Shown here piece after piece: positions 30,006 to 37,939 of a DNA stretch of 38,415 nucleotides. This DNA is from a virus, in the IMG/VR virus record IMGVR_UViG_3300022198_001053, positions 1 to 38,415 of that record. One strand, written 5' to 3'. The notes under the pieces were generated by a model that was not told the origin of the DNA, searched no databases, and worked only from the letters and a program-made list of their open reading frames with translations. How positions within the stretch are numbered: position 1 is the stretch's first letter; each line of letters starts with the position of its first letter. Position numbers and translations under genes: made by a program.

Positions 30006-31625
30006 ATGGACGTTTTCAAAACCCTGATTCTGGACACGCCGACAGTAGAAGGCGCGACCGGCACAGTCACTAGCGTTGACCTGGCGGCTGGCACAGGCAT
30101 CAGCGTTAGCGGCGGCCCCATCACAAGCTCGGGTAGCATTACCGTAACAAATACGTCGCCTGACCAAACGGTTGCGCTGACTGGCGGGACAGGTATTTCG
30201 ACCTCGGGGACTTACCCGAATTTTACGATTACTAACGACGCCCCCGACCAGACGGTTAGCATTGCGGCTGGCACAGGAATCTCTACGTCGGGAACGTATC
30301 CCAGCTTCACGGTTACAAATTCGGCCCCTGACCAGACTGTTAGTATAGCCGCTGGAACTGGGATTTCCGTGACTGGAAGTTATCCTAGCTTTACCGTCGC
30401 TGCAACTGGCGGTGCTACTGGTGATGTAGTCGGTCCTGCCTCTGCTACGGATAATGCTGTTGTTCGATTTGATAGCACGACGGGTAAGCTAATTCAGGAC
30501 TCGGGTGTTAGCATCAGCGATGCGAATCTGCTCACGACTACCGCGCTAACGGTTAATGACAACACCACCCTTGGCAGCAGCAATACCGATACCGTTACGT
30601 TTAACGCTCGCTGTGCCTCGGAGTTCACCCCTGCTACGGATAACACTTACGACCTTGGTGGCACAGGACACGAGTGGCGCGACTTGTATATCGACGGCAC
30701 GGCTAACATTGACTCGCTGGTTGCTGACACGGCTGACATTAACGGAGGCACGATTGACGGTGCTACGATTGGCGCAAGCACAGCGTCCTCTGGTGCGTTT
30801 ACGACCGCCTCGGCCAGCACCTCGGTGACGACGCCGCTTGTGACCAATGCTGGCACGCTCGCGCTGACCGCTACTGGCGCAAACGTTATCGCCGCTTCTA
30901 CCGATGGCTCCGAACGCATGCGCATCGACAGCGCAGGCAACGCCCTCGTTGGGACGACGAGTTATTTCTCTGGTGGCTACAACGCCGCTAGAACATACTT
31001 AGAAATCAAGGGAAGCACCAGCACCGGAGTTCTGGGTTTTGCAACTGGTCAAGCTGATGCCGATGGAAACTTGGCTGGCATGACCGAGTTCCATGATTTA
31101 AACTCAACCTCTGGCAGCACTCGTGTCGGATACATTGCTACACGACTGCGCGGCACCACGGCAAACAATCGTGGCTCAGGCATTGCGTTTGCAATTAAGA
31201 CTGACAACTCCGCAACCGTTACTGAACTGCTCCATATTGAAAGCACCGGCGTCGGCATTGGCACGTCGAGTCCTGCTCAAGCATTGCACGTTGTAGGCGA
31301 AATTATTGCCACAGGCAACATCACAGCTTACTACTCCGACGACCGCCTAAAGACCAAGCTCGGTAACATTGAGAACGCTCTCGACAAGGTTTCCAAGCTG
31401 AACGGTTTTTACTACGAGGCGAACGAGACTGCTCAAGCCCTTGGCTACAAGCCGGTGCGCGAGGTTGGTCTGTCCGCGCAGCAAGTCGAAGCGGTCCTTC
31501 CAGAGGTCGTTGCCCCAGCCCCCATCGACAACGAATACAAGACGCTGCATTACGAGCGTGTTATCCCGCTTCTCGTAGAGGCCATCAAAGAACTCAAAGC
31601 TGAAATCGAACTCCTGAAGAAGTAA
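30006..31625 (+). CDS. Tail fiber with S74 intramolecular chaperone, 539 aa
   Basis: Three 28-residue repeats (PDQTV, then GTGISTSGTYPSFTVTN; roughly residues 45-130) form a beta shaft, followed by Ala/Ser/Thr-rich repeats (TADINGGTIDGATIGASTAS). The last 98 residues are a peptidase S74 chaperone domain with the self-cleavage Ser-Lys dyad in SDDRLK (S444, K449) and the conserved EVGLSAQQVEAVLPEVV. It assists trimer folding and is released by cleavage before S444. Likely a host-recognition fiber. Confidence 0.9.
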   Translation: MDVFKTLILDTPTVEGATGTVTSVDLAAGTGISVSGGPITSSGSITVTNTSPDQTVALTGGTGISTSGTYPNFTITNDAPDQTVSIAAGTGISTSGTYPSFTVTNSAPDQTVSIAAGTGISVTGSYPSFTVAATGGATGDVVGPASATDNAVVRFDSTTGKLIQDSGVSISDANLLTTTALTVNDNTTLGSSNTDTVTFNARCASEFTPATDNTYDLGGTGHEWRDLYIDGTANIDSLVADTADINGGTIDGATIGASTASSGAFTTASASTSVTTPLVTNAGTLALTATGANVIAASTDGSERMRIDSAGNALVGTTSYFSGGYNAARTYLEIKGSTSTGVLGFATGQADADGNLAGMTEFHDLNSTSGSTRVGYIATRLRGTTANNRGSGIAFAIKTDNSATVTELLHIESTGVGIGTSSPAQALHVVGEIIATGNITAYYSDDRLKTKLGNIENALDKVSKLNGFYYEANETAQALGYKPVREVGLSAQQVEAVLPEVVAPAPIDNEYKTLHYERVIPLLVEAIKELKAEIELLKK

Positions 31626-32530
31626 TGGCTCTCCCGGCGTCAGGCCAGATTAGCATGAGCCAAGTCAATACGGAGCTTGGCCTTTCTGCTACTGCACAAA
31701 TTTCGCTGAACGATGCAGCGGTGCGAACCCTCGCAGCCGTCCCATCTGGCGCAATCTCGCTGGATGACTTGCATGGTAAGTCAAATACAACAACTACCAC
31801 TTTTAACTATACTGGTTCATCTCAAACATGGACGGTGCCTGCTGGTAAAACAACAGCAACTTTCAAGTGCTGGGGTGCCGGTGGAGGTGCTGGTATCGGC
31901 GTTAATGGAGGTGCTGGTGGTTATGTTGCTACGACAGTAAGCGTAACCGCTGGTCAGACTTATACCGTTATCGTCGGTCGAGGAGGTTCTTATTCATATA
32001 CAGCATATCCCAACGGAGGTGTGCCGTCCGGCATTGGCGGAGGTGGTGGTGGTAGAACTTCGGTCAGTGGAACCGCTGTTACAATCATAGCTGGTGGTGG
32101 CGGCGGAAGCGGCAATGCTGCAAACACCAATGGTTACGGCGGTGCCGGTGGTGGTAACGGTTCTGGTGCAGCTGGTGGCGGTGGCGGTGCTGGCGGAGGC
32201 GGTGGCACCCAAGCCGGGGGTGGGGCTGGTGGCATTGTCCAAGACGGCGGAGGCTATGGCTCTACGAACGGTGGCAGTGGCTCATCCAACCAAGGTGGAG
32301 CCGCAGGAACTGGAAGTTATGCCCCCGGAAGCGGTGGCGATGGTTATTACGGTGGTGGTGGTGGTGCTGGTTGCGGCTCTGCTGCACCATTCGGTGCTGG
32401 TGGCGGTGGTGGCGGGTCTGGATATATCAGCGCAGGAACATCACAAGTCAGCACCCAAGGTGGCGGTAGCGCAGGAGGCGCAGCAAACTTTGGTGCTGGC
32501 GGCGACGGCAAGGTAGAAATTGTTTGTTAA
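31625..32530 (+). CDS. Glycine-rich fiber-tip adhesin, 301 aa
   Basis: The N-terminal 55 residues (SGQISMSQVNTELGLSATAQ, SGAISLDDLHGKS) match a motif common in phage fiber proteins. Next is a short beta domain ending in CWGAGGG. The remaining 190 residues are dominated by glycine runs (GGGGGAGGGGGTQAGGGAGG), like the polyglycine-II sandwich of S16 gp38 adhesins, with variable non-glycine loops that would form the receptor-contact surface. TAATG coupling to the S74 fiber. Confidence 0.8.
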   Translation: MALPASGQISMSQVNTELGLSATAQISLNDAAVRTLAAVPSGAISLDDLHGKSNTTTTTFNYTGSSQTWTVPAGKTTATFKCWGAGGGAGIGVNGGAGGYVATTVSVTAGQTYTVIVGRGGSYSYTAYPNGGVPSGIGGGGGGRTSVSGTAVTIIAGGGGGSGNAANTNGYGGAGGGNGSGAAGGGGGAGGGGGTQAGGGAGGIVQDGGGYGSTNGGSGSSNQGGAAGTGSYAPGSGGDGYYGGGGGAGCGSAAPFGAGGGGGGSGYISAGTSQVSTQGGGSAGGAANFGAGGDGKVEIVC

Positions 32531-32545
32531 CAATTCAGACAAATA

Positions 32546-33085
32546 ATGCCTATCCCGCCTGACGTTAACTGGATTTCTTACTACGGGGATAACCCCGATA
32601 CGGACGGCTTTGAGAACCCGCCTTACCCCAAGGCGTATGACGACATCATTAAGTTTTATCACTGCACTAACGCGCAGCTAAAAGGTAAGACCGTTGATGC
32701 CGGGACAGAGAATAACGTAGATGCCACGGGCTGCACGAACATTGAGTTCTCGGATTGCAGGTTCATCGGCCAAGCTGGAATCTCGGCGTTCACAATTAAG
32801 GGCAAGACTGACGGCTGGCGCATCGTAAGTTGCATGATTAGCCACGGGCGCGAGACTGACGTTGAGCTAGGTCAGTTTGATAACTCGTGGTATTGGGGCC
32901 GTCCCCCGACGCGCAACGGGCTGATTTGGAGCTGCGAGTCCAATGATGGCGGGCCTATCAAGGTCACTTGTTGGGACGCTGTTCCCCCGGAGGTCGTTGA
33001 CAGTAACGTCAAGATTGTCCGCGTCCCTAAGTTTATCTGGCTCCCTTACTTTTGCTGGCGTTGGATTCGTCATCACTGGTTTTGA
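32546..33085 (+). CDS. Virion-associated hypothetical protein, 179 aa
   Basis: MPIPPDVNWISYYGDNPDTD leads to a region with regular short strands (TNIEFSDCRFIGQAGISAFT, DGWRIVSCMISHGRETDVEL) resembling a small right-handed beta-helix. A very aromatic, basic C-terminus (KFIWLPYFCWRWIRHHWF) looks membrane-active. Lies between adhesin and holin genes. Unknown function. Confidence 0.6.
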   Translation: MPIPPDVNWISYYGDNPDTDGFENPPYPKAYDDIIKFYHCTNAQLKGKTVDAGTENNVDATGCTNIEFSDCRFIGQAGISAFTIKGKTDGWRIVSCMISHGRETDVELGQFDNSWYWGRPPTRNGLIWSCESNDGGPIKVTCWDAVPPEVVDSNVKIVRVPKFIWLPYFCWRWIRHHWF

Positions 33086-33087
33086 TT

Positions 33088-33098
33088 CGTGCTAGTAT
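33088..33098 (+). promoter_or_regulatory. Extended -10 promoter 6 nt before the holin ATG
   Basis: CGTGCTAGTAT ends five bases before the ATG at 33104, so transcription would begin at or beside the start codon, giving a leaderless holin message. Confidence 0.58.
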
Positions 33099-33103
33099 AA
33101 GCT

Positions 33104-33547
33104 ATGTTTAGTTTTCTTTCTAGTGCAGTCGGTGGCTCCATCTTGGGCGGCGTCCTTTCTTTGGTTCAAAAGATTGTGGACGTTAAGTCTAAAGCGATGG
33201 AAACCGAGCTTGAGATTAAGAAAATGGAGGCCATGTCCCGGCTGAAGATTACTGAGGCCGAGTTCAAGTCCTTCGATACCAGCCTCAAGAGCGATAACGA
33301 AGCCGTCCAGATTCCTGCAAATGCCCCTATTTGGGTCATTTCTACCCGTATTCTGGTGGACGCCTTTCGTGCTTTTACCCGCCCCGGCCTGACTTGGGCG
33401 ATGGTCTTGTCGCTGATTATGTTCATCGTGGCAGGGTTCGTCGGTGAGGCAGCGGTTGCCGCTATCTTGGCTGACTTCGTTTTTGCTACTTCAACAGCCG
33501 TCATGTGGTGGTTCGGTTCGCGGCCACTACAACGCACAGCCAAATGA
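33104..33547 (+). CDS. Holin-like membrane protein, 147 aa
   Basis: An amphipathic hydrophobic N-terminus (FSFLSSAVGGSILGGVLSLV), a coiled-coil middle, and two membrane helices at about 97-113 and 116-137, with RPGLTWAM and WWFGSRPLQRTAK near the end. This agrees with the three-TM holin family described for gene transfer agents (GTA_holin_3TM), as I remember it. It would permeabilise the membrane so the GH24 endolysin reaches the cell wall. Confidence 0.75.
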   Translation: MFSFLSSAVGGSILGGVLSLVQKIVDVKSKAMETELEIKKMEAMSRLKITEAEFKSFDTSLKSDNEAVQIPANAPIWVISTRILVDAFRAFTRPGLTWAMVLSLIMFIVAGFVGEAAVAAILADFVFATSTAVMWWFGSRPLQRTAK

Positions 33548-33768
33548 ACGATAACCTCCAGCCCATGAAAATGATTAGCCTTAACGCTATTAGCTGGGTG
33601 TCCACCGTTGCTACGCTTCAGATGGCGACTGACGTTTTGCAGGTTCTTGCCATGGCCGGCTCGGTTATTGTTAGCTCCCTTTCCGCTTGGTGGATTATCA
33701 AGCAAGCTAAGAACCTTGACCGTATTAACCGGGAGGCGGAACAGAACCGCCTCAAAGACGCAGAATAA
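33544..33768 (+). CDS. Second lysis-type membrane protein, 74 aa
   Basis: ATGA overlap with the holin-like gene. One membrane helix (about 31-53, VLQVLAMAGSVIVSSLSAWW) is followed by a charged coiled coil (KQAKNLDRINREAEQNRLKD), the layout of an antiholin, pinholin or inner-membrane spanin. No lipoprotein outer spanin is apparent. Role inferred from coupling to the holin-like gene. Confidence 0.65.
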   Translation: MNDNLQPMKMISLNAISWVSTVATLQMATDVLQVLAMAGSVIVSSLSAWWIIKQAKNLDRINREAEQNRLKDAE

Positions 33769-33803
33769 GCCACTTTACGGGCTTTTAACCCTTTACACCT
33801 ACC

Positions 33804-34052
33804 ATGGCCCTCAATCCCCGCAATCTGCCCTGTAATAGCCCTAGACGCGACGTTAAGGGCGGGAAGAAGTTCGTAGTCAAAGCCTGTCAGGGCGGCAAAG
33901 AAAAGGTCGTCCGATTCGGGGACGCGAACATGACCATCAAGAAAAACCAGCCTGCGCGGAAGAAAAGCTACTGCGCTCGGTCTGGTGGAATCAAGGGCAA
34001 GGAGAACAAACTTTCTGCAAACTATTGGAGCCGAAGGGCTTGGAACTGTTAA
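33804..34052 (+). CDS. Small basic cysteine-containing protein, 82 aa
   Basis: Lys/Arg-rich with four Cys (NLPCNSPRRD, VVKACQGG, KKSYCARSGGIKG, RRAWNC). From memory, FGDANMTIKKNQPARKKSYC resembles a conserved protein of uncultured marine phages. First of five small basic genes. May bind DNA or structural RNA. Confidence 0.7.
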   Translation: MALNPRNLPCNSPRRDVKGGKKFVVKACQGGKEKVVRFGDANMTIKKNQPARKKSYCARSGGIKGKENKLSANYWSRRAWNC

Positions 34053-34071
34053 GCATTAACCATTAACTACT

Positions 34072-34182
34072 ATGAGCAAATCAGGTGAACGATACAAGTC
34101 GCGTAAGCAACGGATGAAGCACGAGAAGTCCGAGGGTAAGCGCGAGCGCATGATGGAATACGGCAAGCGGAAGAAGTGCTGA
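34072..34182 (+). CDS. Tiny basic protein, 36 aa
   Basis: MSKSGERYKSRKQRMKHEKS and GKRERMMEYGKRKKC. About half of the residues are Lys, Arg or His. Stop overlaps the next start (TGATG), which supports it being a gene. Confidence 0.62.
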   Translation: MSKSGERYKSRKQRMKHEKSEGKRERMMEYGKRKKC

Positions 34183-34364
34183 TGAAGCGTTCTACGGTTA
34201 ACTCTGCCGGGGTTTACACTAAGCCTACTATGCGTAAGCGGCTCTTTGAGTCGATTAAGGCCGGTGGCAAGGGTGGCAAGCCGGGGCAGTGGTCTGCTCG
34301 TAAAGCGCAGATGCTTGCTAAGAAATACAAGGAAAAGGGCGGCGGTTATAAAACGGCCCGATGA
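34182..34364 (+). CDS. Small basic protein, 60 aa
   Basis: MKRSTVNSAGVYTKPTMRKR, then IKAGGKGGKPGQWSARKAQM and KKYKEKGGGYKTAR. I recall this KPGQWSARKAQ motif from other phage proteins of unknown role. Coupled to both neighbours by overlaps. Confidence 0.7.
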   Translation: MKRSTVNSAGVYTKPTMRKRLFESIKAGGKGGKPGQWSARKAQMLAKKYKEKGGGYKTAR

Positions 34365-34594
34365 AACCGCAGCAAAAGAGCCTTGTGAACTGGACGCGCC
34401 AGAAATGGCGCACTAGCTCTGGTAAGCCTAGCCTAAAGACCGGCGAGCGATACTTGCCCGATGCGGCATGGAAAGCCCTTAGCCCGTCTGAGAAAGCTGC
34501 TACAAATCGGGCCAAGCGCGAGGGGATGAAGAAAGGCAAGCAGTTCGTTAAGCAGCCTAAGTCCATCGCTAAGAAAACCTCAAGATACCGCTAA
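34361..34594 (+). CDS. Small basic protein (DUF5872-like), 77 aa
   Basis: LVNWTRQKWRTSSGKPSLKT, GERYLPDAAWKALSPSEKAA and GKQFVKQPKSIAKKTSRYR match a pattern I associate with DUF5872 in phages and giant viruses. Highly basic; ATGA overlap with the previous gene. Function unknown. Confidence 0.72.
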   Translation: MKPQQKSLVNWTRQKWRTSSGKPSLKTGERYLPDAAWKALSPSEKAATNRAKREGMKKGKQFVKQPKSIAKKTSRYR

Positions 34595-34595
34595 T

Positions 34596-34739
34596 ATGCC
34601 ACTGACCAAAAAAGGCCGTAAGATTAAGGCCGCGATGCAAGCCGAGTATGGCAAGAAGCGTGGCGAGCAAGTCTTTTACGCCAGCCGTAACAAAGGCATC
34701 ATCAAGGGTGTTGACGTTAAACGCCGCAAGGTGAAGTAA
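34596..34739 (+). CDS. Small basic phage protein, 47 aa
   Basis: MPLTKKGRKIKAAMQAEYGK then KRGEQVFYASRNKGIIKGVD. This MPLTKKG / VFYASxNKG pattern is widespread in phages as I recall it and has no established role. Last gene of the basic cluster. Confidence 0.75.
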   Translation: MPLTKKGRKIKAAMQAEYGKKRGEQVFYASRNKGIIKGVDVKRRKVK

Positions 34740-34749
34740 CAACATAAGC

Positions 34750-34755
34750 TATACT
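34750..34755 (+). promoter_or_regulatory. -10 box 7 nt before the nozzle ATG
   Basis: TATACT, with the ATG at 34762, so a leaderless transcript is predicted. It lacks the TG extension of the other late promoters. Confidence 0.48.
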
Positions 34756-34761
34756 AGGTAA

Positions 34762-36939
34762 ATGCCACGGTATAGCAATTACGGCTCCCTTGATAACCTG
34801 ATGGTTGATGAGGGCGATGTCGCGTTCACTAGAGTTAACGCACGCCTTCGCCCAGACCAGCTTCAACCTTCAGAGATTGCCATGTCGTCTAACGGACGCA
34901 TGGATATTAACGGGGCGTGGCAGACCCGCAAGGGCCACCAGAACCTAGGCTCCTCGCTGGCTACGGATGAAGCGTCTTTGACGCTGCCGTTTTACGTTTA
35001 CGCTAACACAACGTCTAGCGGCTCCAGCCGAAGCGGAGACACAATTACGATTACGTTCTCCTCGGCGCACCCATTCATTGACCAGACACTCGGCTACGTC
35101 TCTGGTATTACAGGACTTACACCTGACCCTAATGGCAACCGACTTATCACTGTCGTTGATTCTGTTACAATCCAAATTACTGTCTCGGGCCTCTCGGGAA
35201 CCATCGGCGGAACCGCAGTCGTCGGCGCACCTATCCTTAATGATAACGTCATTAACGCGGTTTACGGCTCGTGCTTGTTCTCTGACCCGGCTTCCCAAAA
35301 CGAGGAATACATCGTAATTGCTACGAACAGTATTGCGTATGCGGTAAACCTGAGAACCGGCGTATCTACTCCAATCGAATACCCGGCTGGTGAGTCGCTG
35401 GAAGCTGATGTTAATATGGTTCAGGCGTTTAATTACGTCTTCATTTTCCGAGATGGTCTGACAGCCTTGGAGTGGGATGGAGACTTTACTGGAACCCCGG
35501 CTTTCCAGCTGGTCGCAAATGGCGACTACACCCAGCCGGTTTACCTTGATAACTCAAATAACACAAACTGCGTGGACGGCGAGGTGACGGTCACTCATTT
35601 AGCGGGTCACGGATTAGTGGTTGGCGATGTAATTTACGTTGTTGATAAAGACGGCACAGACCTGACCGAGAAGACGAAAGGTTACTCAATCGCAACAGTC
35701 TCTGACCCATATACGTTTACGTTTTACGCTGACGTTCACGACCACAGTAACGGCAGCGTTGTTTACGTTAAGAAGCTATCCGTTGGTGCTGGCTTTAGCC
35801 ATATGCCTGCCCCGCCTTGGGCGGTTTACCACCAGCGTCGTCTTTGGATGCCGTTCCTTTACACGACGACCGGCAGCTCTGGCTCGCCTACGATTACTAG
35901 CCGCGACGTATCGGACGAAATCATTGCGTCTGACGTTCTCGACCAAGACACTTACGACCAGATTTACGCTAATTACCGCATCGCTTCAGGTGGCGCGGAT
36001 TACGTCGTAGCCCTTCAGCCGTTCACCGAGGACAACCTCGTGGTGTTTAACCGTAACACGATTCACCTTGTGCGTGGTGTAAGCGGTGCCTTGGAGTCCA
36101 CTACGGTCCAAGAGGTTACCCGCGAAGTGGGCTGTCTGGCTCGTCGCTCGGTGGTTCAGGTCGGCAACCAGATTCTTTTCCTCTCGGATAACGGCGTTTA
36201 TGCCATGACCTTCGAGGACTTGTATAACCTGCGCGGTGCCACAATTCCCCTTTCCGAGCCGATTAACCCCCTTATCAAGCGGATTAACAAGGATTACGCG
36301 AAGAACTGCGTAGCCATTTACCACGATAACCGTTATTACATCGCCGTCCCCCTCGACAAATCGACCGAGAATAATGCCATCTTGGTTTACAACTTCCTGA
36401 ACCAAGGCTGGGAATCCTTGGATACCGTTGACGCTCCCGGCTGGAACATCCGTAACCTTATCCGCGCTGGCGCAGGCTCTCTGAACAAGCTGTATGCCGT
36501 GAATTCTTTCGGCGGCATCCATATCCTTGAGGACCGTGTGGATAATAACGACCGTCTCATTACCCAGATTGGGCAGGCTGCTACGACTTACCAGATTCAG
36601 TCTTACATGACCACGCGGCAATACACCGCTGGGACAATGGACCGAAAGCGATATAACTCCTTCGAGCTTCAGGCCGAAAGCTCTGAGAGTAACGACTCTG
36701 ACATTGACATTTCTTTTGAGTCAGAGAACCCAGACTCGCTTAACCCGCTTGATTCGCTTTCTGACCTTCTAGTTGGTAATTTGAAGAGCGGCGAGGACGC
36801 CTCTGTTCGTGGCCGCATCGGTAACATCCGTGGATACGGTGGCCAGTTCACGCTTACACCAACACTTGGCCGTCCCAAGATTCGGGCGGTCAAAGTAACC
36901 TCTCAACTTACTGACCTTAACATTAGCTCTAAGCAATAA
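34762..36939 (+). CDS. Tail nozzle/hub protein, 725 aa
   Basis: The middle and C-terminal parts have repeated beta-propeller-like blades (NTIHLVRGVSGALESTTVQE, then REVGCLARRSVVQVGNQILF and SDNGVYAMTFEDLYNLRG), typical of podovirus nozzle or P22 gp10-like hub proteins that close the short tail. Two inserted beta domains occur near residues 80-155 (SRSGDTITITFSSAHPFIDQ) and 270-335 (HGLVVGDVIYVVDKDGTDLT). The latter resembles FCCH-like domains in other phage tail proteins. Confidence 0.78.
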   Translation: MPRYSNYGSLDNLMVDEGDVAFTRVNARLRPDQLQPSEIAMSSNGRMDINGAWQTRKGHQNLGSSLATDEASLTLPFYVYANTTSSGSSRSGDTITITFSSAHPFIDQTLGYVSGITGLTPDPNGNRLITVVDSVTIQITVSGLSGTIGGTAVVGAPILNDNVINAVYGSCLFSDPASQNEEYIVIATNSIAYAVNLRTGVSTPIEYPAGESLEADVNMVQAFNYVFIFRDGLTALEWDGDFTGTPAFQLVANGDYTQPVYLDNSNNTNCVDGEVTVTHLAGHGLVVGDVIYVVDKDGTDLTEKTKGYSIATVSDPYTFTFYADVHDHSNGSVVYVKKLSVGAGFSHMPAPPWAVYHQRRLWMPFLYTTTGSSGSPTITSRDVSDEIIASDVLDQDTYDQIYANYRIASGGADYVVALQPFTEDNLVVFNRNTIHLVRGVSGALESTTVQEVTREVGCLARRSVVQVGNQILFLSDNGVYAMTFEDLYNLRGATIPLSEPINPLIKRINKDYAKNCVAIYHDNRYYIAVPLDKSTENNAILVYNFLNQGWESLDTVDAPGWNIRNLIRAGAGSLNKLYAVNSFGGIHILEDRVDNNDRLITQIGQAATTYQIQSYMTTRQYTAGTMDRKRYNSFELQAESSESNDSDIDISFESENPDSLNPLDSLSDLLVGNLKSGEDASVRGRIGNIRGYGGQFTLTPTLGRPKIRAVKVTSQLTDLNISSKQ

Positions 36940-36944
36940 ACCCT

Positions 36945-36955
36945 CGTGGTAGAAT
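36945..36955 (+). promoter_or_regulatory. Extended -10 promoter 7 nt before the next ATG
   Basis: CGTGGTAGAAT ends six bases before the ATG at 36962, again predicting a leaderless or near-leaderless message. Confidence 0.58.
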
Positions 36956-36961
36956 ACTGAT

Positions 36962-37609
36962 ATGGCTATCCTCAGCACAGGTAACACTTACGTCACGAAC
37001 GACCAAGTAACCGCAGCGAATCTTAACGCCGCTATTAACAGCGCGACGTTTGCTTCGGGTGCCGTGGATAATGCAACGACTCAGCTTTCGGGTGGCGCGG
37101 TAATTGTTAAGGACGGAGGCATTACGGCCTCCAAGCTAACGACTGGCTCTAACGGCCAGTTGTTCATCGGTAACGGCACAGGCTTTACCAAGGCCACGCT
37201 TACCGCTGGCTCTAACGTCACGATTACTAACGGTGCCGGTAGCATTACGATTTCGGCTTCCGCTGGCGGTGGCGGCACAATCGGTGGTTCGACTGGCCCC
37301 ACGGATAACGCCATACTTAGGGCAGACGGAACTGGCGGCTCTACGATTCAGGGCGGACCAATGATATGCACGGATGCTGGTGTGCTCACGGGGCTTACTG
37401 TCGTTGACACACTGACTGCATTTAAGGTAAACAATACACAGGTTGTCGGTGCTCAGGGCGCGGCTGTTAGCGACATCTCTACGTCTTACAATTTTGTTGG
37501 CTTTGACAACATTGACGTTGGCGAGGTTACAACCCAAATGACCGACCTGAAGGACAAGGTTAACACAATCCTTGCACGGCTTCGCGCTCATGGTCTTATT
37601 GACACTTAA
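36962..37609 (+). CDS. Fiber-like virion protein, 215 aa
   Basis: Ala/Ser/Thr/Gly-rich beta-shaft sequence (DGGITASKLTTGSNGQLFIG, GSNVTITNGAGSITISASAG) with a C-terminal trimeric coiled coil (TQMTDLKDKVNTILARLRAH). It lies between the nozzle and ejection genes. Probably a short tail fiber or spike; no enzyme domain. Confidence 0.7.
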   Translation: MAILSTGNTYVTNDQVTAANLNAAINSATFASGAVDNATTQLSGGAVIVKDGGITASKLTTGSNGQLFIGNGTGFTKATLTAGSNVTITNGAGSITISASAGGGGTIGGSTGPTDNAILRADGTGGSTIQGGPMICTDAGVLTGLTVVDTLTAFKVNNTQVVGAQGAAVSDISTSYNFVGFDNIDVGEVTTQMTDLKDKVNTILARLRAHGLIDT

Positions 37610-37938
37610 TGTCAGCAATCTCCGAAGCTCTTAACATCTATGGTCCAGATTTCCCACGAGTTCACGGTCTTTATCTGGAGCATGGTTATTGTTACTCAGA
37701 GCCATCCATGCTCGCCTTGGCTCGGCCTTGTGACTCAAGCGATTACAAACGCTGGGTCAGTCCTCACGAAGCTGATGCGTGGTGGGTGGAAATGGTTGTC
37801 GGGGAAAACGCTCTTTCGATTCTTTATTCTCACATCCCCTTCCCCCTTAAACAAATAGGATGGGCAAGGGAATTCAAAGGCAGACCGCAGCCTAGATTTT
37901 ATAATTACTACAAGCTAAAACACTTACTGAAGGTTTAA
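37609..37938 (+). CDS. Hypothetical protein, 109 aa
   Basis: TAATG overlap with the fiber-like gene. It starts MSAISEALNIYGPDFPRVHG, has a Trp/Glu centre (DAWWVEMVVGENALSILYSH) and a basic aromatic end (FKGRPQPRFYNYYKLKHLL). No family is assigned. The slot before the ejection genes corresponds to T7 gene 13, whose product has an acyltransferase-like fold, but I see no acyl-CoA motif here. Confidence 0.6.
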   Translation: MSAISEALNIYGPDFPRVHGLYLEHGYCYSEPSMLALARPCDSSDYKRWVSPHEADAWWVEMVVGENALSILYSHIPFPLKQIGWAREFKGRPQPRFYNYYKLKHLLKV

Positions 37939-37939
37939 C

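Noticed and set aside
30150-30405. CRISPR-like array
   Set aside because: The 84-bp repeats are in frame and encode three 28-residue fiber shaft repeats; there are no spacers.
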